From JAVBPE01 sp031549865 (GTDB lineage: Bacteria > Bacillota_I > Bacilli_A > Acholeplasmatales > Anaeroplasmataceae): DNA of 64,000 nucleotides. The first letter of the stretch is position 1. Each line of letters opens with the position of its first letter. The stretch is from assembly GCA_031549865.1 (NCBI GenBank), contig JAVBPE010000002.1, forward strand, positions 310,001-374,000. The letters are read 5' to 3'. Of this stretch, positions 1-7,611 are shown piece by piece. A model generated the notes under the pieces. The model worked only from the letters and a program-made list of their open reading frames with translations, did no database searches and had not been told where the DNA came from. A program made the position numbers and the translations under genes.

Positions 1-200
1 TTTGGATTAATTGTTTCTTCCATTCAAAATATTTAGTTGATAATGGTATAATCAAGTTATCAACAGGAGAAGGATATGTATTTGGAACAAATGAAATTGT
101 TTCAATTACATGTGTAATAGCATCTATGGTTTGCTCAGTTTTAGGTACAGTTATTTCTTTCCTTGTTAGAAATAAAAATTATAAAAAGGAAATTGATTAA
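1..200 (+). CDS. C-terminal end of a membrane protein (partial)
   Basis: An open frame enters from the left edge (first complete codon at base 3) and ends at TAA 198-200, giving 65 residues. They include one hydrophobic segment (about residues 32-55) followed by a basic tail RNKNYKKEID, as expected for the last membrane helix and cytoplasmic end of an integral membrane protein. The stop overlaps the ATG of the next gene (TAATG), so the two are probably co-translated. The family cannot be told from this fragment; a transporter is possible given the GH28 gene two places downstream, but that is inference. Confidence 0.6.
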   Translation, partial: WINCFFHSKYLVDNGIIKLSTGEGYVFGTNEIVSITCVIASMVCSVLGTVISFLVRNKNYKKEID

Positions 201-799
201 TGTTTAAGAAGAAAAAAGACAATAATATTGAACAGGATTATGATGATATTAATCCTTACAAATCTGACAAGTTCTCAAAAATTCCAAGTTGGATTTTAAT
301 TTTCATATTAAAATGTTGGGCAGCTGGGGCTGCCGTTTTCTTTATTGGAATGGGTGGAACTGAAATTGGATTAAATTATGCAAATATAGATTTAAGTGAT
401 CCTAATGCTGCCTTTCAAGCAGCAGATGTATTTTTAACCTTACTAATACTTTGTGTAGCATTGTTTATGAATTATATTTGCAAGCCAATTATTAATTTTA
501 TGCATAATAGTAGAAATAATACTTATCGATTTAATATGGTTAATAAAAAAGGTTTTATTGCCTTCATATTGAATTTAGGTTATGCTGCATTATGTTTAAT
601 CCCAATTTATTTCATAACCGTATTTATAGCTCAAAAAGATATATTGCCGAATTTATTTGGTGCTGAGTATGGATGGGGACTAGATCCATTTACAATGGCA
701 TTTTTGTACGGAATTATTGATGGTATTTATTTATTAATTAGATACTTAATTGTTATATTATATAAAAAAATAAAATATGCTAAATTAAATAAAGCATAG
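200..799 (+). CDS. Hypothetical integral membrane protein, 199 aa
   Basis: Charged N-terminus (about 30 residues) followed by four hydrophobic stretches (roughly residues 31-50, 77-98, 117-141 and 165-187). The ATG overlaps the upstream stop, and an AAGGA site lies at 185-189 inside the previous gene. The gene sits between a membrane-protein fragment and a GH28 gene 8 bases downstream, so it belongs to a probable pectin-related operon. I do not recognise a family with certainty; a YesL/DUF624-like role near a uronide transporter is conceivable from context only. Confidence 0.7.
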   Translation: MFKKKKDNNIEQDYDDINPYKSDKFSKIPSWILIFILKCWAAGAAVFFIGMGGTEIGLNYANIDLSDPNAAFQAADVFLTLLILCVALFMNYICKPIINFMHNSRNNTYRFNMVNKKGFIAFILNLGYAALCLIPIYFITVFIAQKDILPNLFGAEYGWGLDPFTMAFLYGIIDGIYLLIRYLIVILYKKIKYAKLNKA

Positions 800-807
800 G
801 AGGATTT

Positions 808-2364
808 ATGGATTTAAATATTATTTTTTCAAATAGTAGAAGTATTACGTTTGAATTTGTTAATTCATTGGTTTATAATACTGGAAATACTTATGATGTT
901 TATGTTAATGAGGCATTATATTTAAGTAATAATGATAAAAATGTTTTTTCAGTTTATGATCTTATTCCAAATACTAAGAATATTGTAAAAGTTATTATTA
1001 ATAATGAAATAATAATTAAAGAATTTGTAACTTGTGATGAATATGTTACTTTAAATGTTTTAAAATTTGGGGCAAAAGGCGATGGCAATCACTTAGATAC
1101 AAATGCTATTAATGCTTGTATTCAAGCATGTCCAAAAGATGGTCGAGTATTTTTTCCAAAAGGAACATACTATACAGGCCCAATATTTTTAAAAAGCGAT
1201 ATTACTATTGAACTTGATGAAGAGGCTAGATTATTAGGCGATATTAATAGAGAGCACTATCCAATATTACCAGGTGTAATAATGACAACGAATGAGCTTG
1301 ATGAATATAATTTAGGTTCATGGGAAGGTAATCCACTGGATACTTTTGCAAGTATTATTACAGGGATCAATGTTAATAATGTTAAAATTATTGGAAAAGG
1401 AATTATCGATGGTAATGCTCAAAATTCTGATTGGTGGATTAATGTTAGAAAACGTCGCATTGCCTGGAGACCAAGAGGAGTATTTTTAAATCATTGTTCA
1501 AATATAACATTTCAAGGAGTTACTGTTACTAACACTCCTTCATGGAATTTACATCCTTACTTTTCTGAAAATATTAATTTCATTGATATGAAATTAATAA
1601 GTCCTAAAGAGTCACCAAATACAGACGGGTGTGATCCCGAATCATGTAATAATGTGAACATAATTGGTGTATATTTTTCTGTAGGTGATGATTGTATTGC
1701 AATCAAAGCTGGAAAAATTTATATGGGAAGAAAACATAAAAAGCCATCAGAAAACTTTAACATACGTAACTGTTCAATGAATTTTGGACATGGGGCAGTA
1801 GTTTTAGGTAGTGAAATGAGTGGTGGAATTAAAAATATAAATGTCTCTCAATGCTTATTCAATCAAACGGATCGTGGCTTAAGAATTAAAACGCGACGTG
1901 GTCGTGGAAAAGATGCAGTTATTGATGGAATTACATTTACAAATATTAAGATGCAAGATGTGTTGACTCCTTTAGTTATAAATATGTTTTATTATTGTGA
2001 TCCAGATGGAAAAACAGAATATGTTTATACAAAAGAAAAATTACCGGTTGATGATAGAACTCCATACATAGGAAAATTCTATTTCAAAGATATTGAGTGT
2101 AATAATGTCAATGTTGCTGCCGGAGCATTTTATGGATTACCAGAAATGCCAATTGAAGAAGTTAAATTAGAAAACATTACATTTAATTATGCAGCAAATC
2201 CTGTTGAAGGGATACCAGCGATGATGAGTTTCTTAGACCCGATGAAGGGTAAAGGTCTTATCTTCTATAATGTTAATAATGTAATAACTAAAAATATTAA
2301 ATTTGTTGGATTAAAGGACAATGAATTCGATTTAACAAATGTAGGAAATGTTGTAAAAAATTAA
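808..2364 (+). CDS. Glycoside hydrolase family 28 (polygalacturonase), cytoplasmic
   Basis: Predicted to hydrolyse alpha-1,4 galacturonan or oligogalacturonides. After about 75 residues resembling a small beta-sandwich domain, a pectin beta-helix begins at VLKFGAKGDG. All GH28 active-site motifs are visible: NTD at 271-273, GDD at 293-295, GHG at 327-329 and RIK at 359-361. There is no signal peptide, so it should act inside the cell on imported oligomers, as exo-polygalacturonases of gut Firmicutes do. An AGGAGG site precedes the ATG. The product galacturonate would feed the uxaBAC operon at 18-22.5 kb. Exo versus endo action is not decidable here. Confidence 0.93.
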   Translation: MDLNIIFSNSRSITFEFVNSLVYNTGNTYDVYVNEALYLSNNDKNVFSVYDLIPNTKNIVKVIINNEIIIKEFVTCDEYVTLNVLKFGAKGDGNHLDTNAINACIQACPKDGRVFFPKGTYYTGPIFLKSDITIELDEEARLLGDINREHYPILPGVIMTTNELDEYNLGSWEGNPLDTFASIITGINVNNVKIIGKGIIDGNAQNSDWWINVRKRRIAWRPRGVFLNHCSNITFQGVTVTNTPSWNLHPYFSENINFIDMKLISPKESPNTDGCDPESCNNVNIIGVYFSVGDDCIAIKAGKIYMGRKHKKPSENFNIRNCSMNFGHGAVVLGSEMSGGIKNINVSQCLFNQTDRGLRIKTRRGRGKDAVIDGITFTNIKMQDVLTPLVINMFYYCDPDGKTEYVYTKEKLPVDDRTPYIGKFYFKDIECNNVNVAAGAFYGLPEMPIEEVKLENITFNYAANPVEGIPAMMSFLDPMKGKGLIFYNVNNVITKNIKFVGLKDNEFDLTNVGNVVKN

Positions 2365-2369
2365 TAAAT

Positions 2370-2393
2370 AAGGAGAATAATCTCCTTTTTTTT
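2370..2393 (+). terminator. Intrinsic terminator after GH28 gene
   Basis: A 7-bp stem (AAGGAGA / TCTCCTT) with an ATAA loop followed directly by a T run. Confidence 0.85.
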
Positions 2394-2436
2394 ATGATTA
2401 AACAATGATATAATTTAAAAGTAAGGATGTGTTAAA

Positions 2437-2883
2437 ATGAAAATTTCTATTGGATGCGATCATAGCGCGTTAGAATTAAAAGAAATTGTTATTAATTTTT
2501 TGAAAGAAAATAATTATGAAATAATTGATAGAGGAACTTATACAAAAGATAGTTGTGATTATACTGACTTTGGATATAATGTTGCTATAGATGTTAAAAA
2601 TAAAATTGTTGATAGAGGAATTGTTATTTGTTATACAGGAATTGGTATGTCAATAATAGCTAATAAAGTAAAAGGAGTTAGATGCGCTTTAGTATCTAAT
2701 TTAGAAGATGCAATCTTAACAAGAGAACATAATGATTCAAATGTTTTAGCTTTAAGTGCTAAAAATTTGACTGGTATAGAGGCTATAGAGATTACAAAAG
2801 CATGGTTGAATACAGATTTTAGCAATAATGACCGCCATTTGAGACGAATCATGAAAATTACTAAATATGAAGGAGAATGTTAA
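2437..2883 (+). CDS. rpiB: Ribose-5-phosphate isomerase B
   Basis: 148 residues, normal for the RpiB/LacAB family that interconverts ribose-5-phosphate and ribulose-5-phosphate in the cytoplasm. The N-terminal IGCDHSALELK and the motif GIVICYTGIGMSIIANK are characteristic; the Cys in ICYTG is the usual catalytic base. TATAAT at about 2408-2413 and AAGGATG before the ATG suggest its own promoter. The stop codon overlaps the upp start by one base, so the two are translationally coupled. The pairing supplies sugar phosphate for PRPP and nucleotide salvage. Confidence 0.93.
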   Translation: MKISIGCDHSALELKEIVINFLKENNYEIIDRGTYTKDSCDYTDFGYNVAIDVKNKIVDRGIVICYTGIGMSIIANKVKGVRCALVSNLEDAILTREHNDSNVLALSAKNLTGIEAIEITKAWLNTDFSNNDRHLRRIMKITKYEGEC

Positions 2884-3509
2884 TGTCAAAAGTTACGATT
2901 TTAGACCACTCATTGATAAAACATAAAATGACTTTAATTCGTAAGATTGAAACCAAAACAAAGGATTTTTATCAAAGTGTAAATGAAATAGCCGGATTAA
3001 TGGCTTATGAGATTACAAGAGATTTTCCACTTAAAAGAATTGAAATAGAAACGCCTATATGTAAATCTGAACAATATGAATTAGCTTCAGATGTTGTTAT
3101 TGTGCCGATATTAAGGGCAGGGCTTGGTATGGTTGATGGAATTAGAAATATGATACCAACTGCTAAAATAGGATTTATAGGATTGTATCGTGATGAAGAG
3201 ACATTAGAGCCATGCGAATATTATGCGAAATTTCCTACAAACATTGATTCATCTATTGTACTTGTTGTTGATCCAATGCTTGCTACCGGCGGAAGCGCTT
3301 CAAGCGCAATTACAATGTTAAAAAAACGTGGGGCAAAGGATATTAGATTTGTTGGTTTAGTTGGAGCGCCTGAAGGAATAAAAACGTTAACCATAGATCA
3401 TCCTGATGTTGATGTTTTTTTAGCAGCTCAAGATGAGAAATTAAATGAAAAAGGATATATCGTTCCAGGTCTTGGAGATTGCGGCGATAGATTATTTGGA
3501 ACTAAGTAA
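2883..3509 (+). CDS. upp: Uracil phosphoribosyltransferase
   Basis: Converts uracil and PRPP to UMP in pyrimidine salvage. 208 residues from the ATG at 2883, chosen over the in-frame ATG six bases upstream because AAGGAG (2869-2875 region) is then spaced correctly. Motifs include VPILRAGLGMVDG, the PRPP loop VVDPMLATGGSA (usual ..DPMLATGGS..) and the C-terminal GLGDCGDRLFGT typical of Upp. It directly follows rpiB and is followed without a gap by a DUF1146 gene, as upp often lies near the ATP synthase region in Firmicutes. Confidence 0.96.
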   Translation: MSKVTILDHSLIKHKMTLIRKIETKTKDFYQSVNEIAGLMAYEITRDFPLKRIEIETPICKSEQYELASDVVIVPILRAGLGMVDGIRNMIPTAKIGFIGLYRDEETLEPCEYYAKFPTNIDSSIVLVVDPMLATGGSASSAITMLKKRGAKDIRFVGLVGAPEGIKTLTIDHPDVDVFLAAQDEKLNEKGYIVPGLGDCGDRLFGTK

Positions 3510-3740
3510 ATGTTTTTATTAAGTAATATTGCTATAAATGCAATGCTATATATAATAGGTTTTTTGTTAATATCTTTTGGAGTATTTCATCTTTTAAGAG
3601 CAACGAGATTTGAAGAATTATTTAAACAAGGTAAAGTTAAACAAATAAGAATTGCTTATTTTATAGCTGCTGCAATAATTTCTTATTTAATTTTAGAAAT
3701 AATTATAAAAATTTTCAATTATTTAGGAAATATTTACTAA
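3510..3740 (+). CDS. DUF1146 (YwzB-like) small membrane protein
   Basis: 76 residues with two hydrophobic helices (about 8-27 and 47-70) separated by a polar loop RATRFEELFKQGKVKQIRIAY. This layout and loop resemble the DUF1146/YwzB family, which in Bacilli lies near upp/ATP synthase genes. The ATG follows the upp stop with no gap, so it is probably translated by coupling. Function of the family is not known to me. Confidence 0.7.
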   Translation: MFLLSNIAINAMLYIIGFLLISFGVFHLLRATRFEELFKQGKVKQIRIAYFIAAAIISYLILEIIIKIFNYLGNIY

Positions 3741-3794
3741 AAAATGTATATTCTGTTTTTCTTGACTAATAATAAAGTCGAGGTGAAATAGATT

Positions 3795-4484
3795 ATGAAT
3801 AGTAAATTAAAAAGATTTTTCATAGAGAAAAAAGAATTATTAATTTTTGCATTTGTTTTATTGCTAGTTTTTGCAACCGTAATAACAGTGACAAGTATTG
3901 CACTTAATGGATCTACTCCGGTAGGTGGAGATATTGAACCAACAACTACATCGACAGTTATTCCTTCTTCATCTGCAAGTACGCCATCGTCTTCAAAGAC
4001 AGCAACACAAACTACAGAAGTTAAAACTATAAATATGCCAGTTCATGGTGACTATATTGTAGTTAGAACATTCTTTGATGCAAGTTTGACTAAAGAAGAA
4101 CTTTCTAAAGCAGTTATAAATAACGGCAGCTATTTCCAAGAATCTTACGGAATTAGTTATTCAAAGGAAGATAATAGTGTATTTGATGTATATTCTATAT
4201 ATGCAGGAAGAATAACAGATATTACAACTGATGAATTAGAAGGAACAGTTGTTACTATAACACATGAAAATAACATGGTTAGTGTTTACTCAGCATTAAG
4301 TGAAATTTGTGTTTCTTTAAATGAATTAGTTACAGAAGATACATTGATTGGTAAAGCTGGTACAACTCTATTAGATAGTGACGCTAAAGTTCATGTTCAC
4401 TTAGAAATTTTAATTGATGATGAATTTATAAATCCAACTTTAGTATTTGGTAAAAAAACAAGTGAAGTTAGCAGTTTAAAGTAG
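3795..4484 (+). CDS. SpoIIQ-like M23/LytM protein, probably catalytically inactive
   Basis: Short cytoplasmic N-terminus, one membrane helix (about 15-36), a Ser/Thr-rich linker and a LytM (M23) domain, the SpoIIQ architecture. The second metal motif is kept (VHVHLEI, H200/H202), but the first HxGxD is replaced by S117-Y-G119-I-S121, so both N-terminal metal ligands are missing. B. subtilis SpoIIQ also lacks its first His and acts as a forespore membrane partner of SpoIIIAH rather than as an enzyme. The next gene is spoIIID, the same neighbour as in B. subtilis, which makes the SpoIIQ assignment likely. SD GAGGTG precedes the ATG. Confidence 0.82.
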   Translation: MNSKLKRFFIEKKELLIFAFVLLLVFATVITVTSIALNGSTPVGGDIEPTTTSTVIPSSSASTPSSSKTATQTTEVKTINMPVHGDYIVVRTFFDASLTKEELSKAVINNGSYFQESYGISYSKEDNSVFDVYSIYAGRITDITTDELEGTVVTITHENNMVSVYSALSEICVSLNELVTEDTLIGKAGTTLLDSDAKVHVHLEILIDDEFINPTLVFGKKTSEVSSLK

Positions 4485-4505
4485 CCCAGGAAATGGGCTT
4501 TTTTA
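4483..4505 (+). terminator. Intrinsic terminator after spoIIQ-like gene
   Basis: Stem AGCCCA / TGGGCT, 5-base loop, followed by a T run; it overlaps the end of the reading frame. Confidence 0.85.
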
Positions 4506-4549
4506 TTCATATTTTATATCTTAGCATCATAAAATGTATTGGTGATAAT

Positions 4550-4828
4550 ATGAATACAATAGTAGCAAATAGAGTTATACACATGGCTAATTTAATCTTA
4601 AATGAAAAATCAACTGTTAGGGAAGTTGCTAAAGAAATAGGGTTCTCTAAATCAACAGTTCATAAAGATTTAACGGAAAAATTACCTAAAATAGATTATG
4701 ATTTATATATAAAAGTTAAATATTTATTAGACTATAATAAAAAAATTCGCCACCTTAGGGGCGGCGAATCAACAAAGCTTAAATATTCGATATCAAAGTT
4801 TCTACTTGATACTCCTGACCAACAATAA
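4550..4828 (+). CDS. spoIIID: Sporulation transcription factor SpoIIID
   Basis: 92-residue DNA-binding regulator of mother-cell sporulation genes. The helix-turn-helix reads VREVAKEIGFSKSTVHKDL, followed by the hallmark segment IRHLRGGESTKLKY that contacts DNA in SpoIIID. The ATG at 4550 with GGTGAT upstream gives the normal family length; an upstream in-frame ATG at 4493 lies inside the preceding terminator and is rejected. The last 50 bases overlap the convergent yigZ gene. Its presence, with the SpoIIQ-like gene, is the strongest evidence that the organism makes endospores. Confidence 0.95.
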   Translation: MNTIVANRVIHMANLILNEKSTVREVAKEIGFSKSTVHKDLTEKLPKIDYDLYIKVKYLLDYNKKIRHLRGGESTKLKYSISKFLLDTPDQQ

Positions 4829-5402
4829 TAAGAGCTTTAGCATTAGTTAAATCATTTATCTTTTTTATAAAATCAGGAACTTTAGTTTTCAAAATTCCCA
4901 TTTTTAAAATAACATTTTGATTAAACGAAGAATCCAAAATATTATAATCATTTAAAAATGTGACTATGTTATTGTGATCTTTATATGTTAATGTTAAAGT
5001 AATTTCAGTTAGAGATTGTAGTTCGTAATAATTTAGGTTTTCTAAGGCGTTAGAAGCACTTTTTGAATACGCTCTAATTAATCCGCCGCTTCCTAATAAA
5101 ACTCCCCCAAAATAGCGTGTAACTATAATTAAAACATTTGTTACATTGCTTTTTTTTATGACATCTAAAATAGGAGAACCAGCAGTTTTCTGAGGTTCTC
5201 CATCATCACTACATTTTTGAATTTCTTGATTTATCCCTAGTGCATATGCATAACAATTATGATTAGCATCATAATATTTTTTCTTTGTTAATGCTAAATA
5301 ATTATTGATTTCTTCTATAGAATTAACTCTAAAAATAGTCGTTATAAATTTAGATTTATTAATAATTAAGTTTGTTACATTTGTATCTTTTATATATTTC
5401 AT
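4779..5402 (-). CDS. yigZ: YigZ/IMPACT family protein
   Basis: 207 residues from an ATG at 5402 preceded by GGTGAG and a TATAAT box; the longer frame to 5465 runs through that promoter and is rejected. Motifs: NCYAYALG, GEPQKTAGSPIL and VTRYFGGVLLGSGGLIRAYS, diagnostic of the IMPACT N-terminal fold, followed by a ferredoxin-like C-terminal domain (DUF1949). The bacterial members are thought to act on ribosome or elongation-factor-related processes, but the reaction is not established. The 3' end overlaps spoIIID convergently. Confidence 0.9.
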   Translation of the reverse strand: MKYIKDTNVTNLIINKSKFITTIFRVNSIEEINNYLALTKKKYYDANHNCYAYALGINQEIQKCSDDGEPQKTAGSPILDVIKKSNVTNVLIIVTRYFGGVLLGSGGLIRAYSKSASNALENLNYYELQSLTEITLTLTYKDHNNIVTFLNDYNILDSSFNQNVILKMGILKTKVPDFIKKINDLTNAKALIIVGQEYQVETLISNI

Positions 5403-5529
5403 TAGTCTCACCAAACATATTATATCATTATTCGATAAATTTGTTAAATATCCTTTGAAATACAAAGGTTTATGTTGATTTTTGAAATTAAAAATGATAA
5501 AATTAAGAATAGTAAAGAGGGTGGATTTT

Positions 5530-6381
5530 TTGTCAAAAAGAATTATTGCGACAACTTCAACTAGTTGCTTAGATTATTATGAACATAAGCATGATATCAA
5601 AACGATTAGAATAAAACTTGATATTGATGGCAAATTATATGCTGATGGTACAGATATGACTGCTGAAGTTTTTTATGATTTCTTAATTGCAAATCCTAAT
5701 GTCATCCCAAAAACTACACAACCTCCTGTTGGAGAATTAATGGAATTTTTTGAAGATCTAGCAAAAGAAGGTTATACAGAAGTAATTGTCACTACTATAT
5801 CTGCTAAATTAAGCGGAACATATAACGGGATTTGTCAATGTGCCAAATTATTAGAGGATAAAATAAAAATCATTCCATTTGATACAAAAACTGTTTGTTT
5901 TAATGAAGGTATGTTTGCATTAAAAGCTGCTGAAATGCTAGAAGATGGTAAAACAACTGAAGAAATTTTAAATACATTAAAACATATGACGGAAAATAAT
6001 AAAATTATGTTTGCTGTTGATGAACTTGCATATTTAGTGAAAAACGGTCGTTTATCTGGTGCGGCAGGCTTTATTGGTAGTGTGTTAAAAATAAAACCAA
6101 TATTAGAAGTAGTTGAAAATGGAACTATACAAGCAGTAGAAAAAATTAGAACAACAAAAAAAGCCTTAGAAGGCGTATGTGATAGAATAAAAAATTACGT
6201 TGGTGATAAAGATTACTGGATGTACATAGTTTATACCGGAAACCAATTAGTTCCTTTTTTAAAGGATACATTAAAAGAAAAATGTAATATTGAAAATCTT
6301 CACGAAGCACCATGTACTCCGATTGTGGGCTGTCATGTTGGACCCCAAGCAATTGGAGTTGGAATTTTCTTAAAAGATTAG
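5530..6381 (+). CDS. DegV family (FakB-like) fatty-acid-binding protein
   Basis: 283 residues starting at TTG 5530 after GAGGGTGG (5517-5524); the frame upstream lacks a ribosome binding site. DegV proteins bind a fatty acid and, as FakB, present it to the kinase FakA to make acyl-phosphate for phospholipids. Typical segments are VTTISAKLSGTYNG, DELAYLVKNGRLSG and the C-terminal PIVGCHVGPQAIGV. A second, diverged copy lies at 31714-32571, suggesting different acyl-chain specificities, as known for FakB1/FakB2. No fakA gene is in the window. Confidence 0.9.
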   Translation: MSKRIIATTSTSCLDYYEHKHDIKTIRIKLDIDGKLYADGTDMTAEVFYDFLIANPNVIPKTTQPPVGELMEFFEDLAKEGYTEVIVTTISAKLSGTYNGICQCAKLLEDKIKIIPFDTKTVCFNEGMFALKAAEMLEDGKTTEEILNTLKHMTENNKIMFAVDELAYLVKNGRLSGAAGFIGSVLKIKPILEVVENGTIQAVEKIRTTKKALEGVCDRIKNYVGDKDYWMYIVYTGNQLVPFLKDTLKEKCNIENLHEAPCTPIVGCHVGPQAIGVGIFLKD

Positions 6382-6401
6382 AGCATTTGCTCTTTTTTTT
6401 T
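6380..6401 (+). terminator. Intrinsic terminator after degV
   Basis: Short stem AGAGC / GCTCT followed by nine or more T residues. Confidence 0.75.
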
Positions 6402-6442
6402 ATTTTTTAGAAGAATATGATATAATATTTACTGGTGATTGT

Positions 6443-7603
6443 ATGACTTATTTCGAATCTGGCTTAGAAGTTTTAAATATATTACATAAAAATAATTACG
6501 AAGCCTATTTTGTAGGTGGGGTAGTAAGAGATTATCTTTTAGGTCAAAGCTTTAACGATATTGATATCACAACTAATGCACTTCCGAATGAAGTTAAAAG
6601 AGTTTTTGAAAAAAGTTATGATACTGGTATAAAATATAAAACTGTTACTATTAAATATAATGATTATTCTTTTGAAATAACGACATTTCGTAAAGATACT
6701 TCATATACTGATCATAGACATCCAAATGTTACTATTACAGATTCATTAAAAGAAGATTTAAAGCGTCGTGATTTTACAATAAATGCAATGGCAATGGATG
6801 AAAAATTTAATATTATCGATTTATATTATGGTCAGAATGATTTAAATTTGAAAATTATTAGAACGGTTCTTAATCCTTATGATCGTTTTGAAGAAGATGC
6901 ACTTAGAATGCTTAGAGCTTTTTATTTTGCCGCTAAACTTGATTTTATAATTGAAAATGAAACTTTAATGGCTATAAATAATAAGGCAAATTTAATTAAA
7001 TTTATCTCTTGTGAACGTATATTAGAAGAATTTAATAAGATAATTAATGCAAAATATCAAATAAACGCTTGGAAATATTTATCTAAATCAAATCTACTTG
7101 AATATATACCTAATATTAAAAATGGCATATTGTACATATCAGATAATAATATAATAATTAAAGACATATTAGAATTTTTCACCATTTGTTTTTATTTAGA
7201 TAAAGCAGATAATAGTTTTTGGAAATTAAAAAAAGCAAGTAGAAATAAAATAGAAAAGACTATAGATTTAATAGAAGTTACAAAAGATGGTAATTTCAAC
7301 AATCTTATTTTATATAGTTATGGAAAAGAAATATGCTTATTAGCAAATAGAATTAATCTAATTTTAAAATATAATCTTGATTTAAGCGAAAAAATTAGTA
7401 ATGCATATGATAATTTAGTTATTAAAAAAACATGTGATTTAAAGTTTAAAGGGCAAGATATATTAGAGTTAACAAATATTAGTGAAGTAAGTGAAATTAG
7501 TGATATCTTAGATTTTATTAAGTTTGAGATTTTAAATAATAATTTGGAAAACGATTATAATAAAATATTAGAGTTTTTAAAGAAAAATAAAAGGTTAAAG
7601 TAG
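6443..7603 (+). CDS. cca: CCA tRNA nucleotidyltransferase
   Basis: Class II poly(A)/tRNA nucleotidyltransferase of 386 residues that adds or repairs the 3' CCA of tRNAs. The catalytic head is clear: VGGVVRDYLLG (about 25-35), then FNDIDITTNALP with the metal-binding DxD, and RRDFTINAMAMD, followed by RFEEDALRMLRAFYFAAKLDF. The helical C-terminal half is more diverged. A TATAAT box lies upstream, and pulA begins 8 bases after the stop. All four tRNA genes here encode CCA, so the enzyme may mainly repair. Confidence 0.93.
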   Translation: MTYFESGLEVLNILHKNNYEAYFVGGVVRDYLLGQSFNDIDITTNALPNEVKRVFEKSYDTGIKYKTVTIKYNDYSFEITTFRKDTSYTDHRHPNVTITDSLKEDLKRRDFTINAMAMDEKFNIIDLYYGQNDLNLKIIRTVLNPYDRFEEDALRMLRAFYFAAKLDFIIENETLMAINNKANLIKFISCERILEEFNKIINAKYQINAWKYLSKSNLLEYIPNIKNGILYISDNNIIIKDILEFFTICFYLDKADNSFWKLKKASRNKIEKTIDLIEVTKDGNFNNLILYSYGKEICLLANRINLILKYNLDLSEKISNAYDNLVIKKTCDLKFKGQDILELTNISEVSEISDILDFIKFEILNNNLENDYNKILEFLKKNKRLK

Positions 7604-7611
7604 GTGCTCCT

